Both the position numbers and the translations under genes were made by a program. 64,000 bases of DNA. Origin: Arthrobacter sp. ERGS1:01. GTDB taxonomy: Bacteria > Actinomycetota > Actinomycetes > Actinomycetales > Micrococcaceae. Under the pieces are notes generated by a model. It ran no database searches. It saw only the letters and a list, made by a program, of their open reading frames with translations, and was not told the origin of the DNA. Shown here piece after piece: positions 9,527-17,576 of this stretch; the stretch's first letter is position 1; the number at the start of each line of letters is the position of its first letter. The DNA lies in contig NZ_CP012479.1 in assembly GCF_001281315.1 (NCBI RefSeq), forward strand, positions 3,162,001 to 3,226,000, given 5' to 3'.

Positions 9527-10927
9527 ATGATGACTCCCCGTTCGGCCGCGATATATGCCCGCATCTCCTCGGACCAGTCCGGGGAGGCCTTGGGAGTCAA
9601 ACGTCAGTTGGAGGACTGTCGCGAGCTCGCGGTGAATCACGGCTGGACGGTCGGAGATGAGTATGTCGACAACGACATCAGCGCCTTCAAGGGGAAGCTG
9701 CGACCCCAGTACCAGCGAATGCTCGACGATCTTGCCGAGGGCTACCGGGACGCTGTGATCGTTTACAACATGGACCGACTTACCCGACAGCCATTGGAGC
9801 TCGAGGAGTTCACTCGATTGTGCGAGAAGGCAGGGGTGACGCAAGTAAAGTCCGTGACGGCTGACATCGACCTAGGAAACGATGACGGTCTCTTTGTGGC
9901 CCGTATCCTTGCGGCGATCGCGTCCAAGGAATCTGGTAGGAAGTCCCAGCGTCTCCAACGTAAAGCGCGCCAACTGGCGGAGCAGGGACTGCCCAACGGC
10001 GGCCACCATCGCCCGTTTGGCTATGAACAAGACCGCATAACGGTGAATGAGGCAGAAGCTGAGGTTCTGCGTCAGGCCGTGGCACGGTTCCTGGCCGGGG
10101 AATCTTCACGTTCGATCTGTATCTGGCTCAACAACGAGGGCGTTCAGACGACGGCTGGCGGTCCCTGGCAGACGGGGACACTTAACGCGATCCTGAAATC
10201 CGGTCGCATCGCAGGGCTGCGGGAACACAAGGGAGTTGTGGTGGCCGACGCTCAATGGCAAGGGATCATCACGCCAGCACAGCGGCAGCAGATTCTTGGC
10301 CATTTTGAAACCAAGAAGCGAACGAACACTCGCGCACCACGCCGATATGTACTGTCCGGCTTGTTGCGCTGTGGCAAGTGCGGCAACAAGCTATTTTCCT
10401 CCATCCGTGTTGACACCCGTCGCTACGTCTGCCTCTCGGGCCCGGACCATGGGGGATGCGGACGCCTCACGATCGTGGCAGCACCGCTGGAAGAATTCAT
10501 CTGCGCTGCGGTACTCATGCGGCTCGATACTGCCGAGATGACGGATGCATTGACCGGACGCCGTGCAGTGGACGAGCGGCAAGGCAGCCTATTGGAAGCA
10601 TTGGAGGCAGACCGTAGCCAGCTGAAGGAGCTATCCGAGCTCTGGGCGGCCAAAGAAATTTCAAGCGCCGAGTGGAAAGCGGCCCGCGGCCCCATTGAGG
10701 CAAGAATTCAGTCGACGGAACGACAACTCGCGCAGGCATCGAATTCAACAGCTCTGGACGGTCTGATCGGTACCGGCGGGCAGCTAACGGCCACGTGGGA
10801 GATGCTGAATCTCGACAGGCAGTCCGCGATTATCAAGGCCGTCCTGGACTACGCGACCATTCTGCCCGGGACGCTGGGTGCACGATCGCTGGACCCGGCC
10901 CGGATTCAGCCCGTGTGGCAGCTATGA
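9527..10927 (+). CDS. large serine recombinase / integrase
   Basis: 466 aa. The N-terminal resolvase domain has YARIS with catalytic S14, and the conserved region around YNMDRLTR. A recombinase domain (about 155-260) precedes a zinc ribbon (CGKCGNKL near 288, then YVCLSGPDHGGCGR) and a coiled coil (about 350-400, LEADRSQLKELSELW). This is the full architecture of site-specific large serine integrases. It starts right beside attL, as usual for such integrases, and the promoter must lie in or next to the att site. ATG at 9527 is adopted; a second ATG follows immediately. No clear ribosome-binding site is seen. It converges with the small gene downstream, overlapping its end by six bases. Confidence 0.95.
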   Translation: MMTPRSAAIYARISSDQSGEALGVKRQLEDCRELAVNHGWTVGDEYVDNDISAFKGKLRPQYQRMLDDLAEGYRDAVIVYNMDRLTRQPLELEEFTRLCEKAGVTQVKSVTADIDLGNDDGLFVARILAAIASKESGRKSQRLQRKARQLAEQGLPNGGHHRPFGYEQDRITVNEAEAEVLRQAVARFLAGESSRSICIWLNNEGVQTTAGGPWQTGTLNAILKSGRIAGLREHKGVVVADAQWQGIITPAQRQQILGHFETKKRTNTRAPRRYVLSGLLRCGKCGNKLFSSIRVDTRRYVCLSGPDHGGCGRLTIVAAPLEEFICAAVLMRLDTAEMTDALTGRRAVDERQGSLLEALEADRSQLKELSELWAAKEISSAEWKAARGPIEARIQSTERQLAQASNSTALDGLIGTGGQLTATWEMLNLDRQSAIIKAVLDYATILPGTLGARSLDPARIQPVWQL

Positions 10928-11092
10928 CGCCGCGGCGGTACTCCGGCCGCTGCCGCGTCCGTCCGTTCCGGGCGCGGCACCCATGAGCACACCAACCCGC
11001 GCGAGAACACCGGGGTCGGTCACATGCACCGGGACACCCTGGGCGGCGCAGTTGGCCTCGAGCCACTCAGCAAGCACTCTCTGATCGAGCAT
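10922..11092 (-). CDS. small hypothetical protein coupled to Rep
   Basis: 56 aa beginning MLDQRVLAEWLEANCAAQGV. Its ATG overlaps the Rep stop as TGATG, a typical translational-coupling arrangement that argues it is a real gene. The N-terminal two thirds look like a compact alpha/beta domain; the tail is Gly/Ser/Ala-rich. I do not recognise a family. A copy-control or accessory replication role would fit its position, but this is inference. Confidence 0.5.
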   Translation of the reverse strand: MLDQRVLAEWLEANCAAQGVPVHVTDPGVLARVGVLMGAAPGTDGRGSGRSTAAAS

Positions 11093-11871
11093 CAGGAACC
11101 CCACTGGGCCCAAATCGCAGGAGCACCAGACCAGTCCTCGACAGAAGAGGACGACCACTGAGTTTGCGGCGGACCGTTGAGATAGTCCGAGGCCTGCGCC
11201 AGAACATCAGCTGGAGAATCTCCACTGAGAGCGAGTTTGACCGGTTGGAACCCCTGGGCGACGTCATAGCGATGAAGCCCGAACACCTGCGAGGTCGGGT
11301 CCGTGAACGTCTTGGACACGTATTTCGACAGATAACCGGCCGCTTTGCGTGCCTCGGACAATTCCCCCGAACCCACCGGCAAGTCGCCCAGTAGCTTGAT
11401 ATGAACGTGCCCACGGCCCCAGGCTTCTTTGATCAGATGGCGGTGAATGAAGCGTCCGACGGCGAAATGGGCGTGTAGTCCATGGTCCGTCTTGTGCCAT
11501 TCCGGAACCCATGCATAGGGCAACGGTGCTCCGCCGAGGTTCGCCCGAATGTCTCGGAAGAATGCGCCCAAATGGGTTCGCAATTCCTGGGGGTCATGGC
11601 AGCCGGTACCGGCATAGGTCAGTGTGCCGAGACGATTAAGGCGGTTTGCAGCACAGTAGCGTCGCAGTTTGGACCCAGCGCGCCGACCGGCTTCGGCAGC
11701 GGCGCGCTCAGGATTGGCTGCGGAACCTTTGGCAACGAACGACCGGTTGGGCTTGTACGACGAGCGGAACCCGCCGCCACCCTCACCGGCCTCCGGATAG
11801 AGAGAAAAGAACCAGCCGGCATCCGGAGCAATGAGCCGGCCAAGTGAATTACTGACAGCAGAAGTGGACAT
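11092..11871 (-). CDS. HUH-type replication initiator (rolling-circle Rep-like)
   Basis: 259 aa. Motif 1 is GTLTYAG (about 82-88). The metal-binding HUH motif is HGLHAHF with H133 and H135. The tyrosine motif is YLSKYVSK (Y180 and Y184). This order matches HUH endonucleases that nick one strand and initiate rolling-circle replication of small plasmids and phages. It implies that the excised element can replicate. The start at ATG 11871 is preferred over a TTG 27 bases upstream; neither has a strong ribosome-binding site. Its stop overlaps the next small gene. Confidence 0.85.
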   Translation of the reverse strand: MSTSAVSNSLGRLIAPDAGWFFSLYPEAGEGGGGFRSSYKPNRSFVAKGSAANPERAAAEAGRRAGSKLRRYCAANRLNRLGTLTYAGTGCHDPQELRTHLGAFFRDIRANLGGAPLPYAWVPEWHKTDHGLHAHFAVGRFIHRHLIKEAWGRGHVHIKLLGDLPVGSGELSEARKAAGYLSKYVSKTFTDPTSQVFGLHRYDVAQGFQPVKLALSGDSPADVLAQASDYLNGPPQTQWSSSSVEDWSGAPAIWAQWGS

Positions 11872-12267
11872 TGGGACCCCAAGGAACGAAACCGACAAGG
11901 AATCGCTGAAGCCACCGCCAGGTGAAAAAGGAAAGCGCTACGACAGGGGCATCAGCATCCGGTCTCGCTCCGGATGGGCCCTCTCTGTCTAAACCATGAG
12001 CATATTTAGGAACGTGGGCCTACCACGCTGCTCGGCCCCTCAGGAAGGCCACCTGCAATTAATGTATTCCCGGCCCTGAGTTGGTCCGCCGGGTACAGCA
12101 ATGCCCTCATCATGCCACACGAATTACATGGCTGTCACTAGCCAATCCAGACGATGGTCCGTGCCTGAAATGGTCTGCGAGTTATGTTGCTATTTCAAGT
12201 AAAGGGCGGCGGCTTCGCCGCCACCTCCAGGCCACACATCCGGTTCGCATATTTTGGATGTGTGCCG
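11872..12267. other. 396-bp gene-free region of the element; candidate replication origin
   Basis: Lies upstream of rep and downstream of the HEPN-motif gene. It holds a perfect 7-bp hairpin CATCCGG/CCGGATG (11956-11976, 7-nt loop TCTCGCT) and a smaller one CGTGG/CCACG (12013-12027). Hairpins with an exposed loop next to rep are typical of rolling-circle nick sites, but no nick motif is proven. A 73-codon open frame here has no supporting features. The rep promoter is presumably also here. Confidence 0.45.
12208..12222 (-). terminator. hairpin after the HEPN-motif gene
   Basis: Stem GGCGGC/GCCGCC with a 3-nt loop. On the minus strand it is followed within a few bases by CCCTTTACTT. It sits about 45 bp after the stop of the 478-aa gene, consistent with a weak intrinsic terminator. 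Confidence 0.45.
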
Positions 12268-13704
12268 TTACGCCTCAGCGTTGCGACCGTCCTCAGTATT
12301 AGGGTGAGTGTGTTCGCCACCAAAGGCGACGACCCAGATCTTGTCCGCTGACCCTATATTTTTCAATTCAAATTCTCGAACGCCTTCAAGAAGTGGCCAG
12401 TCGCGCCAACTCTCTCTCCGCAGTTCACCTGCTGAGATCATTGCCTTTACGAGCGAGTATGCGGCCGCATTATCATCGATCAGGGCCAGCTTTGCAAGGC
12501 GATATGTCCCCGAAAGTGTTGCCGTGTCCCATTCAGCGACTTCGATGCAGACACGCTCAGCTAGCCCCATTTTTTTCATGGCGATCCATTTGTTCACCAT
12601 GACAATGAGTCGTCTTTCCGAGTCCTTGACAAAGCCCAAATGCCAGTCATTTAGACTGAAAACAGGTCTAAAGTAGCCAGCGGACAACAGGTCGAAGGAT
12701 AGGTGTTCCAAGCGGTGACTGAGCTCTTCTAGGTCAACCTCGTTCGGAGCCATTTTTTGAAGCAATGAAAAACTCAACTTAACACCGGCGACTGTCAACT
12801 CATCCACAGAATTCTCTAGGTACTGAGTTCCAACATGGAGGCGATCACCCAATACGGGAAGCTCGGGACCCGAGACTTTGGATAAGTAGAATTTGTTGAC
12901 GACACCACCGTTGTGAACCAGTAGATGCCTCCGTTGGAAGATCTCAACCAGGGCTCCAGCGTCCTCTGTAACTCCTGGCACTTTGATGTTTCTCTTCTTA
13001 CCGAACCACTCCATCCAGTCATCAAAGCCACCACGGAGAAGAACCTCCGCCATGTTTTCGATGCAATGCTCTTGAAACTCTTCAATTGTAGAAAAAGGTT
13101 GGAGATCGGCAAACGAATATTTTTGGTCACTTGAGCGCAAGATTTCTGGCCTCAGGGTGAGAAATGCCCGTACGAGGCCCGAGACGAGTACTTCAAAATC
13201 GCTGACTGCACCCATGAGTAGTGAATTTCGAAGAAGTCGAGTTTTTAAAGGAGACCTACCACACTGGTCCCAAATATGGGAAGACTTGGGGAGATAATCA
13301 GGGTCGTTCGTAATTGCAAGAATTCCCATTCGAACATTCTCCGCCCAAGACTTTCTCATTTTATCAAGTTGTTTTGGACCGCCACCACTATTCTTGATCG
13401 ATTTGGCGCGACTCATCCGAAGGTGAATTTGTGGATGTAGAAAGTCTGCAACAGCGCGATGAATCGAAGGATCGACACTCGGATATAGGCGTTTTCCTTG
13501 TAAGACATAGTCATCCTCGACGGCCGCGAGGGTCCTCAAATTTTCTTGCACGAATTCTTGGAGGCTTCTTAGTGCCCGCATCGCCTCCAAGAAGGCATTG
13601 AGGCGTGGAATAATTAGGCTATTTGCTGAATTTCTATTCTTCTGGTCCACAGTAGGAATTCTAGTGTGTACTGACGCAGATGTGGCGCATTTCACCAAGT
13701 TCAA
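12268..13704 (-). CDS. element cargo protein with HEPN-type RHxxxH motif; candidate ribonuclease/defence protein
   Basis: 478 aa, no signal peptide or membrane span. Residues 259-270 read RHLLVHNGGVVN, matching the HEPN RNase consensus R-[N/D/H]-x3-H (R259, H264). The preceding helix-rich stretch LLMGAVSDFEVLVSGLVRAF (163-182) resembles the first HEPN helices. The remaining ~200 residues are mostly helical and not recognised. Base composition is visibly lower in GC than the flanking chromosome, consistent with recent transfer. It begins 20 bp after the Cys4 protein gene, so the two are probably one transcript. The TTG at 13704 is the longest start; a downstream GTG or ATG is possible. HEPN proteins are common in anti-phage and toxin systems; a defence role is inferred from motif and location. 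Confidence 0.7.
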   Translation of the reverse strand: MNLVKCATSASVHTRIPTVDQKNRNSANSLIIPRLNAFLEAMRALRSLQEFVQENLRTLAAVEDDYVLQGKRLYPSVDPSIHRAVADFLHPQIHLRMSRAKSIKNSGGGPKQLDKMRKSWAENVRMGILAITNDPDYLPKSSHIWDQCGRSPLKTRLLRNSLLMGAVSDFEVLVSGLVRAFLTLRPEILRSSDQKYSFADLQPFSTIEEFQEHCIENMAEVLLRGGFDDWMEWFGKKRNIKVPGVTEDAGALVEIFQRRHLLVHNGGVVNKFYLSKVSGPELPVLGDRLHVGTQYLENSVDELTVAGVKLSFSLLQKMAPNEVDLEELSHRLEHLSFDLLSAGYFRPVFSLNDWHLGFVKDSERRLIVMVNKWIAMKKMGLAERVCIEVAEWDTATLSGTYRLAKLALIDDNAAAYSLVKAMISAGELRRESWRDWPLLEGVREFELKNIGSADKIWVVAFGGEHTHPNTEDGRNAEA

Positions 13705-13724
13705 GATCTATCAAGTTCCCGGTA

Positions 13725-13925
13725 CTAGTCTCGCTCCAGAATCTCATTCCATGTCGGCTTTGGTTGCCCTGGGATCGCCACCCTGCTACTACACCGAGTA
13801 CAAACCATCAAAGTACGCCCGTAGACGTCTTTTTCTCTTGGGAGATACTTGAAGTTGCTAGGTTGCCTGCAGACGTAGCACTTGTGATTTATGTATCCGG
13901 CTTTCATGCGGCCCACTATATCCAT
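13725..13925 (-). CDS. small Cys4 (zinc-ribbon-like) protein
   Basis: 66 aa with two CxxC pairs, CYVC near residue 16 and CTRC near residue 42, separated by about 22 residues, as in treble-clef or HNH-like zinc folds. The C-terminal part (PTWNEILERD) is polar. ATG at 13925, no strong ribosome-binding site; a second ATG lies six codons on. Directly upstream of the HEPN-motif gene on the same strand. It could be a DNA- or RNA-binding partner or an antitoxin-like regulator, but the sequence does not decide. Confidence 0.6.
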   Translation of the reverse strand: MDIVGRMKAGYINHKCYVCRQPSNFKYLPREKDVYGRTLMVCTRCSSRVAIPGQPKPTWNEILERD

Positions 13926-14033
13926 GAACCGGGTGCTGTGCTTCGATATGTCGGCGACAGGCCGGAACTGGTGCCTAGATGGACCGGTCAGCCCGGGACT
14001 CGAAACTGACTTTGAAGACCAGGTCTATCCGAA

Positions 14034-14074
14034 GGGGTCATATTTACAATTTGTCCCGTTGTCGAGGTTGGTCT
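14034..14074. other. right attachment site (attR)
   Basis: The element arm GGGGTCATATTTACAATTT meets the host at GTC (14053-14055), followed by CCGTTGTCGAGGTTGG of the HNH gene. The reconstructed host site around the crossover is CATTAGTCCCGTTG. The exact crossover dinucleotide within GTC cannot be fixed from sequence alone. Confidence 0.8.
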
Positions 14075-16054
14075 CCCCGCCGTCCTGCCAGGGGATGATG
14101 TGGTGGGCCTCGCACATGGCTGCCGGTCGGGTGCAGTGTGGGAAGGTGCAGCCGATATCCCGGGCGATGATGAGCTTCCGTTGGGCGTCCGTGAAGTGCC
14201 TCTGGGTGCGTCCGACGTTGAGGATGGTGCTCCCGTCACCGAGCACCATGGTGGTCACGTCGGCGTCGCACAGCTCGGTTTCGAAGAGCGACAGATTATG
14301 CGGACCCGTGTAAGGCAGGAAGGCGATGCCGCCGCCCGTCCCCGCTGTTCTGTTCCGTTCAAGGTCGGCTTCCGTGGTTGAAATGACCAGCTGCGACTTC
14401 ATTCCGCCTGCCACGGGAAGGAGCCCTGTGCGGGCGGCCAGCTTGACACAGTCAATGAGTCCGTCGAGGAGTCTCTGCCCATGCGTCCGCTTGTCCTGTA
14501 CAGCAAGGTCGGTGCAATTGGGGTCGATGGGGTTTAGTCCGGGGAGTTCCGTGCCAGAACCGGGCTCGGGCACAAGGATCCCGTCCACCAGGTGCGGCCA
14601 TGGAGCAGTCACAGCTGTGCCATCGAAAGCTGCCTCGGGGCCGGCGGTGCCGTCTTGCTCGGCCTCTGTGCTGGCTGTGCCGTTTCCCGTCGCCTTGGGG
14701 CTGGCGGGGTCGCCGTCTGCGCCCTTGGTGCCAGCGGCGCCACCGGAGGTACCGTCGATTTCCGCCTCGGAGTCCCGAGTGGCCTTGCGGGCAGTGCTGC
14801 GCGGGCCTTCGACTCCCATGCCGCCGTCCTTATCTGCCATGTGGCGGGCCGGCCGCTCCCCGTCAGGCGGCAGCGCCCAATCCGGGGGCTGCCCCTGGGG
14901 CAGCGGCCAGGACTTGGCCAAAGGCCGGAAGCCATCGGATGCTTGGCCCGAGGCGGGCGGCGCGCATGCCGCTGCGTGGAGGACCTCCCACAGCAGGCCC
15001 TGGCCGTCCGGTGCGCTGCCAGCCTTCTCGGCTTTGTTGTGCTCGGTGCCGCCGCAGTTTTGTATGCCGCCGGACCCGCTGACGGATCCGTTGCCGCCGT
15101 CAGTTGTGCCGCGGAAGCCGACGGACCCTCCGTCGGAATCGCCAGCACCGCCGGGCCCGTCCCCGCAGCCATCCTCCCCCACCGCGCATTTGTTGATGTC
15201 CTTGTGGCGGTTGGGGTTCGACGCCCAGCCGATGGCGGTCATGAGGGTTTCATATTGGGCGATGGTGAGGTAGCCGTCATAGTGGACGAGTCCGCGTCGG
15301 GAGTGGTGGAAGAAGATGCCTTGTTTGGCGGTCAACTCACCTTCCGTGGGTTTCTGCCCGTCCGGGTCCAGGAGGTCCAGGGCGCGGGTAGCCCCGGAAC
15401 GCAGGAAGTCCGGGCCCTCCTTTTGCGCATAAGCGGTAAGCGTGGCCTCGAGGTCGTTGGCGGCAGTTTCCGGGATGCGCCCGGCGTCGGCAAGGGATGT
15501 GGCATCGTCGATGGAGGCGGATGCGAGGAGCGCCAGCTCCGGGGAAAGGTCACCGGCGAAAAAGGCGGATCCCAGCACCGGCTGGGATGGCGGTGTGACG
15601 ACCGTGGTGAGCGGGTTTGTCGCGGGGAGGAAGTGCTTGGCAAGGCGGAGCCGGCGGTTAGCCTCGGCCCGGCTGATGCGAAGCGTGGTGGTGAGGAGGT
15701 CCGCCGGCGAGGTAGCCCCTGCGCTGTCGAATCGGCCGGCAAGTGACCGTGCGGCGACCTCTCCGGCGGCCTGGACCTGCAGGGCGGCAAGGAACCGTCC
15801 CAGGCATTCCAGATCCCGGGCCCAGGCAAGCAACTGCGGGTCACCAAGGGAACCAAGCCCACGCCGAGTGGAGCCACCGTGCCGCGTGGGACATCGGTGG
15901 AGGCGCCGGCGGGATCTTCCTCATGGATTGACGCCTCACAGGCTGCTGCATTCAGGGCTGCGGCCAAGGCGAGGAGTTGGTGAATGTGATCACCAACAGT
16001 TCCCGTCCCTGTGTGGATGCCGGTCGTACCCAGCAAACCTGCCATTGCTTCCAT
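14053..16054 (-). pseudogene. 5' part of a DUF222/HNH endonuclease gene, frameshifted and truncated by the element
   Basis: ATG at 16054 opens MEAMAGLLGTTGIHTGTGTV. The frame changes near 15842-15848 (TTGGTGAC), where one extra G would join GLVPLG to DPQLLAWARDLECLGRF. The second frame then runs through the DUF222 domain, a long low-complexity Gly/Ala-rich linker, and the HNH half-motif CEAHHIIPWQDGGETNLDNG, to the attR junction. There it reads a few element-derived residues and stops at 14025. The rest of the HNH motif lies at 9324-9504. DUF222/HNH genes are multicopy in Arthrobacter relatives. Both lesions should abolish the HNH nuclease. Confidence 0.85.
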
Positions 16055-16191
16055 ATAAAAACACTACGCGCAGGCACCGACATTTTTGGAAGATAATCCC
16101 TAGAAGTTAGCAACTACTAGTACAGGACAGCCTATGGAGGAGCCATTGCAGCCGTCGCACGGAAAAACACGGTCCAGAGCGCAAAAAAGCA

Positions 16192-16214
16192 CCCCGGCTC
16201 ACAATGAGCCGGGG
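16192..16214 (-). terminator. intrinsic terminator of guaB3
   Basis: Perfect 10-bp stem CCCCGGCTCA/TGAGCCGGGG with loop CAA. On the minus strand it is followed after two bases by a run of six T residues. Lies 20 bp past the guaB3 stop. Confidence 0.9.
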
Positions 16215-16233
16215 CGCCTCAAACAAGCAAATA

Positions 16234-17358
16234 CTACGGGGAGACCAGCACCTCAACGCGCTGGAATTCCTTCAGGTCCGAGTAGCCGGTAGTGGCCATG
16301 GAACGGCGCAGGGCGCCAATGAGGTTCGACGCGCCGTCAGCCTGGTGGGCCGGGCCGAAGAGCACCTCTTCCAGGGTTCCCACGGTGCCCATCCGCACGC
16401 GGTGGCCGCGGGGCAGCTCCTGGTGGTGCGCCTCCGCACCCCAGTGCCAGCCCTGGCCGGGTGCTTCCTCGGCGCGGGAAAGCACGGCGCCGAGCATGAC
16501 GGCGTCGGCGCCCATGGCGATGGCCTTGACGATGTCGCCGCTGGAACCCATGCCGCCGTCGGCAATGACGTGAACATAGCGTCCGCCGGACTCGTCCATG
16601 TAGTCGCGGCGGGCCGCGGCCACGTCGGAGATGGCGCTGGCCATGGGTGAACGGATGCCCAGGGCGCGGCGGGTGGTGGTGGATGCTCCCCCGCCAAAGC
16701 CGACAAGCACGCCGGCGGCACCGGTGCGCATGAGGTGCAGGGCCGGGGTGTACCCGGCCGCGCCGCCAACAATTACGGGCACGTCGAGCTCATAGATGAA
16801 CTGCTTGAGGTTCAGCGGTCCGGTGGTCTTGGAGACGTGCTCGGCCGAAACAGTGGTCCCGCGGATCACGAAGATGTCGACGCCGGCGGCCACCACGGTC
16901 TTGTAGAACTCCTGCGTGCGGCCCGGCGTCAGCGAACCGGCAACGGTCACGCCTGCGGCACGGATCTCGGCCAGGCGCTGGGTGATCAGCTCCGGCTGGA
17001 TCGGGGCGCTGTAGAGCTCCTGCAGGCGCCGGGTGGTGTTGGGCTCGACGACGGAGCCCTCGAGCGTGGCGATCTCGTCAAGGACGGGCTGCGGGTCCTC
17101 GTACCGGGTCCAGAGGCCCTCGAGGTCCAGCACGCCCAGGCCGCCCAGCTTGCCCATGGCAATGGCTGTTGCCGGGGACATGACGGAGTCCATCGGCGCG
17201 CCAATGACGGGCATCTCAAACTGGTAGGCGTCGATCTGCCACTTTACCGACACATCTTTGGGGTCACGGGTCCGTCGGGACGGGACGATCGCGATGTCAT
17301 CGAGGGAGTATGCACGACGTCCACGCTTGCCACGGCCAATCTCAATCTCATAAGTCAC
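16234..17358 (-). CDS. guaB3: GuaB3 family IMP dehydrogenase-related protein
   Basis: A 374-aa IMPDH/GMPR-fold barrel without CBS domains. N-terminal GRGKRGRRAYSLDDIAIVPS and C-terminal LRRSMATTGYSDLKEFQ are characteristic of actinobacterial GuaB3. The NAD/phosphate-binding glycine loops (VGGAAGYTPALH, DGGMGSSGDIVKAIA) are present. The loop that carries the catalytic cysteine of true IMPDH (SxCTTR) reads ASTTTR here, so the cysteine is replaced, as I recall for other members of this subfamily. The reaction is therefore uncertain. GTG start at 17358. Divergent from the WXG100 gene across about 220 bp. Confidence 0.93.
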   Translation of the reverse strand: MTYEIEIGRGKRGRRAYSLDDIAIVPSRRTRDPKDVSVKWQIDAYQFEMPVIGAPMDSVMSPATAIAMGKLGGLGVLDLEGLWTRYEDPQPVLDEIATLEGSVVEPNTTRRLQELYSAPIQPELITQRLAEIRAAGVTVAGSLTPGRTQEFYKTVVAAGVDIFVIRGTTVSAEHVSKTTGPLNLKQFIYELDVPVIVGGAAGYTPALHLMRTGAAGVLVGFGGGASTTTRRALGIRSPMASAISDVAAARRDYMDESGGRYVHVIADGGMGSSGDIVKAIAMGADAVMLGAVLSRAEEAPGQGWHWGAEAHHQELPRGHRVRMGTVGTLEEVLFGPAHQADGASNLIGALRRSMATTGYSDLKEFQRVEVLVSP

Positions 17359-17576
17359 GCCCCTAGCCTATCCCAGGCACCGCCCGAGCCCACCAAGCAG
17401 TCCGTCGCACGGACCGGCGTCGAACCTGGCGAGCGCCGCGGCAAGCTCGCCGCAACCGCGCCCGGCAAAGCGGGCATGGTGAGTTGTCCCCATCGCGTGC
17501 GGCTGGCCGCACACCTACGCTGGGGACTGCGTATCCCATGTCCCGACACTCCCGATTCCGCAAAGGCAGGGCCCTC

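Larger units (their letters stand above)
9502..14052. mobile_element. 4.55-kb integrated element with serine integrase, HUH Rep and cargo genes
   Basis: The element sits inside a DUF222/HNH gene. Removing 4,551 bp between two GTC triplets (9502-9504 and 14053-14055) restores an open HNH frame across the junction. It carries a large serine recombinase at its left end, a rolling-circle-type initiator with a coupled small gene, hairpins that could form an origin, and an AT-richer pair of genes at its right end. The rejoined element ends form an imperfect palindrome (GGGGTCA arms), as expected of a serine-integrase attP. The gene set suggests an element able to excise and replicate as a small circle. 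No conjugation or capsid gene is recognised. Confidence 0.88.

Noticed and set aside
12081..12302. 73-codon frame in the element's gene-free region
   Set aside because: No motif, no ribosome-binding site, and it runs into the end of the HEPN-motif gene.
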